From positions 930,001 through 994,000 of the forward strand of contig JAGTXX020000004.1 of the NCBI GenBank assembly GCA_019044685.2: a stretch of DNA of 64,000 nucleotides, in the 5' to 3' direction. The translations under genes and the position numbers were made by a program. Shown here one piece after another: positions 21,215 through 32,207 of this stretch; position 1 is the first letter of the stretch; the number at the start of each line of letters is the position of its first letter. The DNA comes from Nannochloris sp. 'desiccata' (lineage: Eukaryota > Chlorophyta > Trebouxiophyceae > Chlorellales > Chlorellaceae). The notes below the pieces were generated by a model that was given only the letters and a program-made list of their open reading frames with translations, did not search any database and was not told the origin of the DNA.

Positions 21215-24046
21215 ATGTCACACTCGTTTAAATGTCTGCCAGTAGCTATTGGAATTTTTCTTGTGCATCTACGTTGCCTATCATACGCCCAGTCTGTGAG
21301 AATTGCTTCCTTTTTGTCCTTGACCAATTGTTTCGCCAAAACCCCGTTGTTGCAATCTCCAACTATTTCATTTTCATATTACATGCAGACCGACGTATGT
21401 CGCAACAATACTGTGTGGGACGTGATTTCTCAGGACCAAGATTTGAGCATAATCGCTGTTGGAACCCGGAATAACAATGCTGATATCTTTTTGAATTCGC
21501 CAAACGTCAACGCTACAGTGTTTGCACCTACCAATATAGCCTCAGTGCGTGGACTTTACGAATATGGTAAGCAATAGCCAAATAGAAATACATCAATCAA
21601 TGGCGTATCCGTTTGTTATACTTAATAATAGCAAATTAATATATTTTGAAACTCACCGATGCCCACCACTTGGTAATTCAAAAAGAATATATATTAAACC
21701 CCACCAGACTCACTAAGTATGCATTTCTTTCACACCTTGATCGCAGCTGGTATTACTGATATCGACACAGAATTCTTTGGATCGGGCTTGACGATTCTTC
21801 TCCTTGCCTACGGAGTTGCACAAGGTCGGTTATCTCCTCAAAACTTGACCTCAGTTCCAAGTATAAATAGCCTCATGGGTATGTTGAATAATTCCGATTA
21901 CACTCTAAACATTACTGAAAATACCAAAACAGGGAAGTATTATGTCACAGGGTTGGCTCCTGACAACACCGCCAAGGTTTTAAATGTGACAAAGGCATGC
22001 AACGGGTATGTTTATAAAATAGACAAGGTGCTGCAACCATCCTACTTGGCAAGAGTGCTACCTACCCGATTTGGGTTCGGAACTCAGATTGTAGATATTC
22101 TATATAAAGGAAATTGCCCCGTTCCATTAGAAGAGGCTGTACAGGAGAAAATACCCCAGTCGCAAGAGTGGGTAGCCATATGGAATGCAACAGGAATGAT
22201 CAATCCGTTGAGTGACAGTACGCTAGGCACGACGATATTTGTACCGCAAAATAATGGCGTTGTTGATGCTGGAAATGCTGCCACCACTGCAGATGCGGTG
22301 ATGTACAATATGCTCAGGGGAAATTGGTGTCCAGAGGAACTTATAGCAGCTGGCACAAAGAATAGCATGCTTGGTGAAGTGCAAGGTAAAGACTTGCCGC
22401 TCACATTTAGCAAAGACGCAGACACAGGAGATTTTCTTATTAGTGGCCCTCTTGGAGCTGCAAGAGTTGTAGATGTCAGTATAGCATGTAGTGCTGTTAT
22501 TTATACTACGAACGTCCCCCTGCTGCCGCCAACGCCACCTGCTGATGCAGTTAGTGCAGCTCCTCGGACGTTGCCAGGAGCGACGGCGCGACACATTACA
22601 TGCACAGCTCCATTATATGGTCTAATTGCTGTTGATGCACCTGATCCAAGTAAGAATCCTGCAATAGCATTAGAAGAGGCAGCTCGACAAGCTGCAAATG
22701 CAGTTGCAATTGATAAAGCCGATACAAATAGTGAAATCAGTAGCAGTTCTAGTAATACTGCGCTTGCTATTGGTCTCGGGGTCGGCATTAGTTGCGCTGT
22801 TCTCTTAGGGGGTGCAGCAGGGTTCTTGCTTGCCAAACGTCATCGACAGCAAAATACCAATAACAACACGAAAAGTGAACTTCTTACATCGACTTCTTCC
22901 GACCTAGGGACTAGTGCGAAACTCCTTCCTGGGCAAAGCATGGTCGGCACAAGTGTTCTCTCTAGCACAAAGTTTTCTTTGAATATAACACCATCTAGTC
23001 AGTATCAGACAAGTGGTGACGGTATGGGTGCCACTGCCACATTTGCTTCCATCTTGGACATTTTCTGTGACTCTGCTGGAGTCGCTGATAATGGTGTTAA
23101 GACAACTACTGCTAAAGTGAACACAGCCGCAATTCCTTCTGCTACTGGCAGTACTACTGGTGCCACTTGTTTAGACAGCAATAGCAACCGCATTCAACTA
23201 GCCCGTCTAGTTTCTAGTAGCGACAAAAATAGTGTTGGCGTGGACCTTTGGGATGTGAATCATTCAGATTTGCAGATTGCTGTAGACAGTTCCGGTTACC
23301 CAATAGAGTTAGGTAAAGGGTCTTATGGGACGGTGTATCGTGGTACTATTAGGCAAGTGCAACCAGCAGCCATCAAAGTACTGAATGAAAATCTGGGCAT
23401 AGAAGCAAGTGCTGCTTTTTGGAGAGAAGCTGCGATCCTCAAACATGCAAGCCGTGATAGGAATGTCGTACAGCTTTACGGTACGAGTACACTTCCAAAT
23501 GGGAAGTTTCTGCTAATTACTGAATTGATGGAACAAGGGGACTTGAGAAATGCACTAACCAACAGAAAGACCGCAGGGGAGCTACTGTGGTCTCGTAAAG
23601 GAAAGAGCGTTGCAATTGATATCTCCCGTGGCATCACTGCATTGCACGCCATCAACGTTATTCACCGTGATTTAAAATCCAAGAATGTGCTGTTAACTGA
23701 TAATTTAACTGCGAAAGTCGCTGACGTCGGCATCGCTGGTGTTCACTCTCAAGGGTATTTGACTGCTGGTGCTGGCCAAGTGGTTGGAACTCTTGCATGG
23801 AGTGCTCCTGAGTTATTATTAGGAGAACGATGCTCTGATAAAGTGGATATATATAGTCTCGGTGTCGTGTTATGGGAACTTGCCACTGGAAATGTACCGC
23901 AGCGAGGATTTGTAGAGCCTCCTCCTCCTTCAAGGAACTGCCCCGCTGAGCTGTCTCTCCTAATTAAAGACTGCATTAACCTTGAACCCTCTGCGCGACC
24001 TAATGCAAAACAGGTGTACCACAGACTGCTTCAGATACCTCAATAA
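21215..24046 (+). CDS. receptor-like kinase: signal peptide, FAS1 ectodomains, TM helix, TKL-type kinase
   Basis: Predicted surface receptor kinase. Exons are 21215-21566 and 21747-24046, phase 1, joining EY to AGITDID, for 883 residues. The start MSHSFKCLPVAIGIFLVHLR is a signal peptide. The first fasciclin (FAS1) domain is clear: NATVFAPTN, then NGYVYKIDKVLQP. A second, more divergent FAS1-like unit follows (TTIFVPQNN; CSAVIYTTNVPLLP). A single membrane helix lies at about residues 453-480, followed by basic residues KRHRQQ. The kinase has the Gly loop GKGSYGTVY (from about 640), AIK lysine, HRDLKSKN (757), a DVG in place of DFG (Asp777), and SAPEL. Catalytic Lys, Asp and Asn are present, so activity is plausible. 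FAS1 domains mediate adhesion, so a matrix or cell-contact sensor is the inference. The last residues of the window side, ending LLQIPQ, complete the kinase fold. Confidence 0.88.
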
Positions 24047-24655
24047 AAAGCTCTTGATAAATATTTTGTTGTTCTTCTTCTTCTTCTTCTTCTTCTTTAT
24101 TTTGTTCCTCAAAAAATTAGTCGCTATCTTTTCGCGTTCCTTTTCCCTGTCTTGCCTCTGTTTCTATTTTGACATGTCGACCCCTAATGGGTTATATTCT
24201 CGTTTTCCTAATTTCCCCTCTTTTCACCTAATCCTTGTATCGCTCAAGCTCCCCAAAATTATACCTCTCCGCCCCTGAAAATGCGCCGCCTCTTCGACAA
24301 ACATAGCATCGTCTAGGAGTACCGCCGCAGCCTTCAAAGAGATTGCCCTGCAGAATGATCTGCGATGAGTAAAGAATTAATTGACCCTACGCACCAGCGC
24401 AAACTGATGCAAAAGAAGTGTACGATAGGCGGTACGATCGGCTCGTTAGAATACCTTGATAAAAGGAGCTGAATATAATATTCTTCTTCTTTTCGAATTA
24501 CGATTAAACCGACGTGATGACCTCCAAATTTATATTGTAGGTTTTGAATCTATAAGAGCACGTTCTGCTTTTCATTGAGACCCATATTTTACTTTTAAAT
24601 AGGACAATTAAATACATACCAGATAAAAATTTATTACACCAATCGCGGGTTAATT
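24047..24655. other. intergenic between convergent genes, with CTT repeat
   Basis: Convergent 3' ends of the receptor kinase and the START protein. It begins with a (TTC)n run at about 24072-24097. No gene or RNA was recognised. Confidence 0.5.
24072..24097. repeat. (TTC)n microsatellite
   Basis: About eight TTC units just downstream of the receptor kinase stop codon, probably in its 3' untranslated region. Confidence 0.85.
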
Positions 24656-26209
24656 TTATTCACAAATACTATGTAATTCATCGGCAAACTCTGCCATTCT
24701 CTTCTCCACTAAGCCATACAATTCGGGCTGATCCCGCACCCTTTTAGGAAACTCCCCATCAGCCTCTTTAAATGCATTATCTAGCACTTTTAACATTTGA
24801 TTGTAAATATATGGCGCCAATATTCCCAACACAAAGTTCACTAAACTCGAAGGGACGTAGGGGATATGAGGGTCTAAATGCACCATTAAATGTGCATCAG
24901 TTCGCGGAATCCGACGCGTAATATTAGTACCATTACGATTATCACTGCCACTTTGGGCATTCTTGTTGTCTATTCTTCCTTCCATGGGAGGCAACGGCCT
25001 AAGTTTTATACACGAGTCGTTCAATATATTAACTCTCTTCCGCTTTGCCATTGCCCCTGGTAAATGTGGATATCTATTTTCTAGATCTAATGCGTCTACT
25101 TCTGTATCTAATACGTCATTAATCATGATTAATAAACATCTATGCAAGGGAGATGCTGCCAGGTCAAAACCCCTCGCTCTCACAATCGCTTGCATATGTC
25201 GAAACGGTTTCATCATCCACTGTGCTCCGTAGACAACACTTTCAAATATAGACGGCTCTGCTAGTTTTATAGCTTCTAAAGTGAACTTATTCCAGGTAGG
25301 TAGTAAATCCCATTCATGAGCTAAAGAAAGAATGTGCTCAACTGGGTGCGGGAAGACGGCATGAAATTTTAGAGAATGTTGAGTGGTGCCTTTTTTGTGG
25401 GAGTAGAGGACACGTAGCTCTCCTTTGCGAGATACCATCCAGCCTGTATCGTCCTCGAGACCGGATAGAGCAGCATGCAAAGCATCGACGTCAGTTTCTA
25501 GGGCTGTGATGTCGATTCCAAGAGCGGTGGAATGATTAATTAAAGACGACAACGTAAATGAAGTTTGTGATGTATCTTCGCTACTCCTATTACTCCTGGA
25601 TTCATTGAAATCTTCACAGAGGTTCAATAGCATTTCATGTGCTTCCAAGATACGTCCGTTAGATTTCAATTCTTTAGCATGTTGTAGCTTTTTAAGAGCA
25701 GTTTCGCTTGAGAAAAATTCGGGAAGAGGCACAGCCGCTAGAGGAAATGCAGTGGCGATTTTACTGTCGTCTAATGACGTGACATGTACCACAGGTGATG
25801 TTTCTGCTGCGACAGTTTCTTGTTTATTCTTAAAACTTGTAAACCAACCAGTCCAAGCAGCCTCGTTCTCCATTCCTTCAGTAGCGGCCTTTTCAATCTC
25901 TTTTGGAACCAGATGTCCTCCAGCCATGGCTGCTTCTTCCATCTCCTCTTCGAGATCGTGTATATCACCATCCAGATCTTCTTGGTATTGGTCTAGAAGG
26001 TCGTTTATGCTAAGGCAGCTTTGGTGAGAGGTGGTTGAATAAACTGACATGGAGCCAAAGGAACGGGCCTCCCAAAACTCGCCATCGCTATCACCTGCTC
26101 GATCATCAAATGTCAAATCATTCAGAGTTCCTATTGTGGGGGTGGCATCTGTCTTTGTCCATCTTTCCTTGCCGGAAAGGTCGGCAGGGCAGCAACAAAT
26201 TTGACCCAT
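24656..26209 (-). CDS. START-domain (lipid-binding) protein with N-terminal acylation signal
   Basis: A single-exon 517-residue protein. The N-terminus MGQICCCPAD has Gly2 followed by three Cys, a classic site for N-myristoylation plus palmitoylation, which would anchor the protein on a membrane. An acidic, low-complexity region follows (about residues 60-110), then a helical stretch (about 165-250). The C-terminal half (about 265-500) fits a START/SRPBCC lipid-binding fold: LRVLYSHKKGTTQHSLKF, the EWDLLPTWNKF segment (matching the Asp-x-x-x-x-x-Trp-Asn area of START proteins), and the closing YVPSSLVNFVLGILAPYIYN helix. Proteins of this type occur in algae and other protists without assigned ligands. 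The START call is from motif shape and should be confirmed by profile search. Start ATG is 26209. Confidence 0.7.
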   Translation of the reverse strand: MGQICCCPADLSGKERWTKTDATPTIGTLNDLTFDDRAGDSDGEFWEARSFGSMSVYSTTSHQSCLSINDLLDQYQEDLDGDIHDLEEEMEEAAMAGGHLVPKEIEKAATEGMENEAAWTGWFTSFKNKQETVAAETSPVVHVTSLDDSKIATAFPLAAVPLPEFFSSETALKKLQHAKELKSNGRILEAHEMLLNLCEDFNESRSNRSSEDTSQTSFTLSSLINHSTALGIDITALETDVDALHAALSGLEDDTGWMVSRKGELRVLYSHKKGTTQHSLKFHAVFPHPVEHILSLAHEWDLLPTWNKFTLEAIKLAEPSIFESVVYGAQWMMKPFRHMQAIVRARGFDLAASPLHRCLLIMINDVLDTEVDALDLENRYPHLPGAMAKRKRVNILNDSCIKLRPLPPMEGRIDNKNAQSGSDNRNGTNITRRIPRTDAHLMVHLDPHIPYVPSSLVNFVLGILAPYIYNQMLKVLDNAFKEADGEFPKRVRDQPELYGLVEKRMAEFADELHSICE

Positions 26210-26719
26210 TTGGCTAAAATAAAGGCCACTTGGGCGCTAGATATGCAATCATTGGCTACTAAGTAAATCAATGAATTAAATATTGCAGAATTAAAGAGGA
26301 ACTGTCGCTCATAAAACCCTTCAAAATTTTGAAACTTCGTAGCAGGCCCTGAGGGACGCAGTTAATGAAGGGCAATATGCCATCGATCGTAGCATTTTAA
26401 GTTATTCTAGATATTGCACTGGGTAGAACACTACCTATAGCAATACATTGTGACTAGATAATGCAGACACAAGCCGAACTCATCAGAATTTAAGTAACCT
26501 GTGTTTGCAAAACTTGTATCTCTAGTTCAAATAGTCTGCATGTAAACGTGCATTCTGCGTATTAGTCCAAAAATATTATGGCCCATTTGAACAATTTCTG
26601 TAGCGTTTACAGCATTAGCAGCGTCTCAATTCCGAGACCATTGACCGTGCTAACATGGAGGGTGAGTTATTTTTGATTAGTTTTTTTATGCAATTATGCT
26701 TTACAAGATTGTCTAGTAT
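26210..26719. other. divergent intergenic region, START gene / cysA
   Basis: Shared upstream region of two divergent genes. An ATGGAGGGTGAGT at 26655 resembles a start plus splice donor, but joining it to the next CAG puts the ABC protein out of frame. No gene was called. Confidence 0.45.
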
Positions 26720-28078
26720 ATGGTACACCTAATCGATATGAGGCTTTTTATCATGCAGAGCTCTATCGTTCCTCCTACCCCTCATCCATTAGCAGCGGCT
26801 GTGATCACTTTCCAACGACAACAGGAGAAGAACAAGCGCCCTTCTTCCTTGCTAGCTGCAAGCAGTAGCAGCAGTGCAACTCCGTCATTAGATGAAGACA
26901 TTTTAGACGATGCAGGTTCTATTAGCGCAGAGAGCAACACTGAAGAAGAACATGGTGTTTCTTCATTTGCTACCACCCCCACCTTCACGACAACAGAAGG
27001 CTTACATAGAGTTCGAGGTGCCCGTGTAGAGGTCAAGAACATGGTAAAACACTTCAAAACCCGGAAAGGGCTATTCAAAGCAGTCGATGGCGTCTCTTTG
27101 AAACTAGAACCAGGCACAATCACTGCATTGCTAGGCCCCTCTGGCAGCGGCAAAACCACCTTGTTACGCCTTTTAGCAGGCTTGGAAGCACCTACCGCTG
27201 GCCAGTTACTCTTCGATGGAGTGGATGTAACTGATCTGCGCATTCAAGATCGTAATTTAGGTATTGTTTTTCAAGGCTATGCGTTATTTAAACACATGAC
27301 TGTAGCTAAAAATATTTCATTTGGTCCTCGGATTAGAAAAATGGGCATCGACGTTGATTCAAAAGTTGAAAATTTACTTAAATTAATAGAATTAGAAGAG
27401 CTTGGTGGGAGATACCCTCCTCAATTAAGTGGCGGACAGAAACAACGTGTAGCAGTCGCACGTGCCCTAGCATGTGACCCACGTGTGTTACTTCTGGACG
27501 AACCTTTTGGCGCCTTGGACCCCATTGTCCGCAAATCTCTCAGAGAGGGGCTTAAAGGTATCGTTAAAAGACTGGGTGTGACGACAATTATGGTCACACA
27601 TGATCAAGAAGAAGCATGGGATGTGGCAGATAATGTCATTGTATTTAATAAAGGGATAGTAGAACAACAAGGCCGACCAGATGTGCTAACAAGATCTCCT
27701 GACACCCCTTTTGTTATGAATTTTGTTGGAGATGTAGTACACCTTCCTGCCACCAGTTTATTCATCCGCCGTATGAATTTCAATAATCTAGATGGGAAAT
27801 CTCATGTCATGGTTCGACCCGGGGATATCTCGCTATCGAAAGATTTAAATCAGCCTGGTATCTCTGCCGCGACTGTGGCAGATAAGTTGAATGTCGGGTG
27901 GGCGATTAGATATTTTATAAAGTTTGATGATGGAGTTGAAGTGGAAGTTGGTGTAGGTAGAGAAGAGGATGTTCAGAAATATGATTTAGATATCGGGCAG
28001 CGTGTAGCGATCAAAGCAGATCCGAAGAAGATGATGGCATTTAATTTTGAGGAACTGGAAAACGTGCAAAGCATTTAA
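26720..28078 (+). CDS. cysA: sulfate ABC transporter ATP-binding subunit, CysA type, probably plastid envelope
   Basis: ATPase that powers sulfate import; in green algae a nuclear-encoded CysA-like subunit (SABC) works with SulP membrane proteins at the chloroplast envelope. The 452-residue protein has a Ser/Thr-rich leader of about 95 residues before the domain, consistent with a transit peptide. It then shows Walker A GPSGSGKTT (about 139-147), the Q loop IVFQGYALFKHMTV, signature LSGGQKQR, Walker B VLLLDEPFGALD and H-loop MVTHDQEEA. The C-terminal part (HVMVRPGDISLS onwards) is the TOBE-like region of the CysA/PotA/MalK group. Three in-frame ATGs (26720, 26738, 26753) compete; I take the first. 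Membrane partners are not in this window. CysA is my best call; another member of the same importer class is possible. Confidence 0.85.
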   Translation: MVHLIDMRLFIMQSSIVPPTPHPLAAAVITFQRQQEKNKRPSSLLAASSSSSATPSLDEDILDDAGSISAESNTEEEHGVSSFATTPTFTTTEGLHRVRGARVEVKNMVKHFKTRKGLFKAVDGVSLKLEPGTITALLGPSGSGKTTLLRLLAGLEAPTAGQLLFDGVDVTDLRIQDRNLGIVFQGYALFKHMTVAKNISFGPRIRKMGIDVDSKVENLLKLIELEELGGRYPPQLSGGQKQRVAVARALACDPRVLLLDEPFGALDPIVRKSLREGLKGIVKRLGVTTIMVTHDQEEAWDVADNVIVFNKGIVEQQGRPDVLTRSPDTPFVMNFVGDVVHLPATSLFIRRMNFNNLDGKSHVMVRPGDISLSKDLNQPGISAATVADKLNVGWAIRYFIKFDDGVEVEVGVGREEDVQKYDLDIGQRVAIKADPKKMMAFNFEELENVQSI

Positions 28079-28272
28079 ATTTAAAAATTAAACAAGATGT
28101 TTCTATTAATATCTCTGATACAATTTTCAGTTTTTTTTCAGTCTAGAAATCTATCTCCAATTCCTAGTATTGCTATACACAGCATTGAGACAACAACACT
28201 AGTACTATTTACACTATAACTCAACGAGAGGCAATCCCAAGGAAAGTACTATTTAAGATATTTGTATTTTCT

Positions 28273-31200
28273 TTACCGCAATCCTTCCTCTGCCAAACCT
28301 ACTCCACCAAGCCCTGCTCTTGCAAAATATCCATTAAAATCCAATCTCCCCATCAAATTAAGCAACCCCTCCAACTCTTCTCTAGTATCCGTCCTTTCAC
28401 TCCTTGCTTGTCGGTGTGCCTCTGCCAGCGCAGACATAAAATCGCTGCATCTAGCTTCGAATTTTATCCTATAATCATTCAATCCAGCAGAGAATTCAGG
28501 ATTAGACAGTGCTGCATTCAAGGCAGATTTGATCTGAGCTTCTTTTTCAATTCTCTTGGCTCTTTTGGCTGCAGCAGCAGCTTCTTTTCCTTTCGCACCA
28601 GCACTAGCTCCTCCACCTGCTCCGCTAGCACTCCCACCTGCACTAGCGCTGCCAGCACGGCTGCTGCTCGCATCCCCACCAGATCCGTCTCCCCTATCGT
28701 AGATACTCAAATCTAGATCCACATGCCGGCAACTAAGCGCCACAAAATCTAGCGCAGTCTGTTTTAATGACAATAACGATCTCAATACCAGTACTTTCCT
28801 AGATAATAATAATCCCTTCATAACTCTACGTAAAAACATTTTATGAAACTCTACAATCTCATCTACACTCCCAGCAGACTCAATATGCATTTCTAAAGCA
28901 CTCCATAGTGGTTCTAATACCTCGAATGTAGCATATAGTAAGTATTGTCTAAAGAAGTGGGTCATCAATTGACAGGTGCGGTAGGCACGAGCAAGGGCTT
29001 GGTTGGCGACAGGAGGTGGTGCTGCTGCAGCTAAGGCTGCTGCTGCATCTGCAGCTGAGATAGTAGTAGCATCTAAAATGCCACCAGCAGTGGAAAGAGA
29101 GGTTCTTCGTCGAATATTAAAACTAGCAGCCGACCGGCGTTGGGCGACAGCCAAAGGACGTGTTGTTTGGTATAAACTACAAACTCGATTTAATTCTTTT
29201 TCAACCCATTTTAATTCGAATAAATGTCTAAATATCATCTGATACTGTGCCATGGCTGAATCGGGTACTACAATACTCAATGGCCAAGGTACTTCGTACG
29301 ATAACATAAAAGATTCTCGAGCACGGCGTTGACGACCGACTGTTGACTTCTCAGCTGCTGTCATCGCTGTAGGCACTACAGGGCGTAATTTGGGTCGTTT
29401 TGTAGGGGAGTCAGTAGCTGCGACAGGTCCTGCTGTTTGGGTAATAGCAATAAGTAAATTTAAAACTGAGCGGTGGTCGTAGGCTGCTTTGAGGTGGGCA
29501 GCGGCAGGATCGGTTGCCGCACTAGAGCATCGAACTGCAATATCTAGGACTGATTGAAGTTGTTGTAATGGGACAGTACCACATACCGAATTCAAATCTG
29601 CATCCCCACTTTCCATAAGGCCGAGGAAGAGGTCTCCTTGAGCAGCAAGGAAATACCGTTTGATAGCCGCCAGTCCACGCGAGACACCGACTTCATGTCT
29701 CATAAGAGATAAGGCAGCCGCAGCAGCAGCTTTGTGCGCATGCTCTACATGTAGTAAAAATCTGCCACCTTCATCGTATTCTAATCTTACTCCAACCGGC
29801 AAAGTCCTTTCAATTTGTTGTTCTGCAGAGCCACCACCTCCAGCGCACGTACGTGTTAAATTAAGACACCTGCCGGTATCTAAAATAGCCTTCTGAGCAC
29901 GTTCTAAGAAAGCAGGCACGTCATATGCAGGGCCAATTGCAGTAGTAGTTGAAGTAGAATTAATACCACTACCACCTCCACTGAGCAATGAATCATTCAT
30001 TCCACCACTACCACTACCACCGTTGGTAGCTTTCATCATCGGTGCTCCAGTCAATGGATCTAACGCTGCCCTCAATACAAACCTCTCCCCCCAAAACGCA
30101 GCACCACCATCACCAGACAACTCACATATATTAATTTCGAAATTTTCTTGAATCATAAATTCTGAATATGGGTCGTCGATCACACCCTGAGTAAGCCACT
30201 TTTCAAGCATAGAAAAGTACGGTTCAGCTGCAGCACGAAGTAGACGTAATGCGAGTTTATGTGCATCAGCATCCCCCATTAGGGCGCTAACTCTGGTGTG
30301 TAAAAAAGAAAGTAAGCCCGCTCCACGGAGACGGCGGGAACTAGCTTCTGCAGCGACAATGGCAACGAGTTTCAATGCTGCCATTGGGGGTTGTACATAG
30401 TACCATAATGCTTGTAAAGTCAGTTTGCCTTCACGTAATTGATGCTCTAGCTGAGCAATCATTAAATCCCAGTCTTGAAGTACACCCCTCATTGCTCCTG
30501 CCAGTGCTTGACAGACTACACCCCATTCATACCTTCTCCGTGATTCAGCGTAGCGAGAGACTACAGCAACGCATTCACATAAAGGTAACATTCTAGTTGC
30601 CATTTCCAATAAGGCAGGTTCTAATTGACCCCGGGCTACTATTCTAAAATCAAGGCGGGGCCCATTGCGTCCATCTACTACTTTAGGACGTATCCAGGTG
30701 CCTTCAAACCCACCAAACGCGTGGAGTAAATCATCAACAAGCATGGATTCTTGTACTTGAGGGGGGTAGCTTTCTAAAGGCTGTGCTGGAGCAGCGGAGA
30801 CCTGGCCGGATGCCAGGTCGGTTGCGTGGTTGAAGAGGAATTGGCTGGAGAGATAAGGACGGGTAGAATCCCAGGCTGCAAAGTGAGGGATAGGATCGTA
30901 TTCATCTGATACCATTGTACTGCCACCATCACTGTGAGGTCTCCCAGCTTTTTGAGCAGCTCCAGAAGAAGATGGATGAGAAGATCCGATGGAGAGGCCA
31001 AGCGGGAGTGCTGGCTGTGGAGAAAATAAGTCTCCAACAGGTGGCAGCCCTGCATCTGAAGCTATGCCTGAAATAGGAGGGGTACGGAGTACTCCAGCGA
31101 GTTTAGGAGCATATTCTTCACTTAGACGGGGGCCAGGGGTAGCCATCGTTTGTTCAACTGAAAAAACTGGGTTGCTTCGTAGATTGCCGCTCGTAGTTGC

Positions 31201-31425
31201 AGTGTTGGTGGCGCCAACAGCTGGCTTGGGGAGACCGACAGAACTAACGTCTACAATACCATCAGCAGATGAAGTCTTTGCAGCGAATGTTGGGTTGTTT
31301 CTTGTGCCTGCTGTAGCTGCTTGCTCTTGAGCTTGTTTATGTGCTTGCATCATAGCCATCTTGGCTCTATTGGCCTCCAGCACAGCTCTGATCTCTGGAT
31401 CATCCAATTTAGATGGCTGAGTCAT
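28273..31425 (-). CDS. GCP2: gamma-tubulin complex component 2 (GCP2/Spc97)
   Basis: Core subunit of the gamma-tubulin complex that nucleates microtubules. It is a single exon of 1,050 residues, somewhat longer than usual. The N-terminal 190 or so residues are low-complexity. The GRIP1 region starts at QESMLVDDLLHAFGGFEGTW and includes DDPYSEFMIQENFEI, a conserved GCP2/GCP3 signature, then FWGERFVLR and VPAFLERAQKAILDTGRCLN. The GRIP2 region contains LSYEVPWPLSIVVPDSAMAQ and YQMIFRHLFELKWVEKELNR, the gamma-tubulin binding part typical of GCP2. Insertions include a Ser/Gly-rich loop near the middle and a Gly/Ser/Ala-rich stretch close to the C-terminus, encoded around 28570-28700. Start ATG is 31425. 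GCP2 fits better than GCP3 because of the FWGERF-DVPAFLE segment. Confidence 0.88.
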   Translation of the reverse strand: MTQPSKLDDPEIRAVLEANRAKMAMMQAHKQAQEQAATAGTRNNPTFAAKTSSADGIVDVSSVGLPKPAVGATNTATTSGNLRSNPVFSVEQTMATPGPRLSEEYAPKLAGVLRTPPISGIASDAGLPPVGDLFSPQPALPLGLSIGSSHPSSSGAAQKAGRPHSDGGSTMVSDEYDPIPHFAAWDSTRPYLSSQFLFNHATDLASGQVSAAPAQPLESYPPQVQESMLVDDLLHAFGGFEGTWIRPKVVDGRNGPRLDFRIVARGQLEPALLEMATRMLPLCECVAVVSRYAESRRRYEWGVVCQALAGAMRGVLQDWDLMIAQLEHQLREGKLTLQALWYYVQPPMAALKLVAIVAAEASSRRLRGAGLLSFLHTRVSALMGDADAHKLALRLLRAAAEPYFSMLEKWLTQGVIDDPYSEFMIQENFEINICELSGDGGAAFWGERFVLRAALDPLTGAPMMKATNGGSGSGGMNDSLLSGGGSGINSTSTTTAIGPAYDVPAFLERAQKAILDTGRCLNLTRTCAGGGGSAEQQIERTLPVGVRLEYDEGGRFLLHVEHAHKAAAAAALSLMRHEVGVSRGLAAIKRYFLAAQGDLFLGLMESGDADLNSVCGTVPLQQLQSVLDIAVRCSSAATDPAAAHLKAAYDHRSVLNLLIAITQTAGPVAATDSPTKRPKLRPVVPTAMTAAEKSTVGRQRRARESFMLSYEVPWPLSIVVPDSAMAQYQMIFRHLFELKWVEKELNRVCSLYQTTRPLAVAQRRSAASFNIRRRTSLSTAGGILDATTISAADAAAALAAAAPPPVANQALARAYRTCQLMTHFFRQYLLYATFEVLEPLWSALEMHIESAGSVDEIVEFHKMFLRRVMKGLLLSRKVLVLRSLLSLKQTALDFVALSCRHVDLDLSIYDRGDGSGGDASSSRAGSASAGGSASGAGGGASAGAKGKEAAAAAKRAKRIEKEAQIKSALNAALSNPEFSAGLNDYRIKFEARCSDFMSALAEAHRQARSERTDTREELEGLLNLMGRLDFNGYFARAGLGGVGLAEEGLR

Positions 31426-32207
31426 ATCTGTCGATGCTAGGCTGAACTAACTATTCAAGAGCGATACTTTGTTTAAAATTTGAAAAAAGTGATCAAGTTT
31501 TAATATTCTTAGCCACGAGCTATCAAGCTTCTACACGGCTCTTTCTGTGACTTAAACTACCAATACTGCGTAGAATATTGCGGCGAATAAAAGCGAATAA
31601 AAGACTGTTCAGTTAAAGCTGTCAGTTGAAGTCATGAAGACTGGACCCTCAGCGTAATGGGCGTGATCACGTGCCTTCGCTGCACGTTTTGGCTTTCAAA
31701 CTAGCTTTCAAATGGCAAGAATCTAGCCTGATACGCTATGAAGCCTTGATCAGCGCATTTAGGTTTAAACCTTTCTTTAAAAGGAAAAAACTCGCTTCCA
31801 TTCCAGCCCATCCTGAAGCTAAGTTGGTGGATTGCTGCAATCTCGGCCATTGTCATCATATATTTGCATATGATCATAACCGATCATAGATGCGAAGCGT
31901 ATTCTTGTGCTTGCTACTCTCGCAGGTTGAATAATTTCTCTCGGGAACAATCTTGCAAGTCTTGATTATTGAAGAAACAGGCGTTGCAGTCAATCCATTA
32001 TCACGATCCTAGCCTGGAATTCAAAAACGTCAGCTGTATCCATAACTTCTGCAAGAAAAGGTAGGCTTCTCACAGATCACTTAAAAATATTTGAATCCAA
32101 ACTAAAGAGAATGCACGTTACCACCACAAGAATTCTCTCTTTACAGCAATGTATTTAACATGCGTGCTATTGAATCGTCTTCTCCAGGTTTTCTTGCTCA
32201 CTAGAAA
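31426..32207. other. divergent intergenic region, GCP2 / FTSH11
   Basis: 782 bp between divergent starts. It holds only short open frames without domain features. Both promoters should be here. No RNA gene was recognised. Confidence 0.5.

Noticed and set aside
24280..24480. Possible tRNA or small RNA between the receptor kinase and START genes
   Set aside because: No cloverleaf, no A/B boxes and no snoRNA boxes could be found by eye.
26655..26760. 5' exon ATGGAG spliced to the cysA frame
   Set aside because: The donor leaves one base and the CAG acceptor then shifts the ABC protein out of frame.
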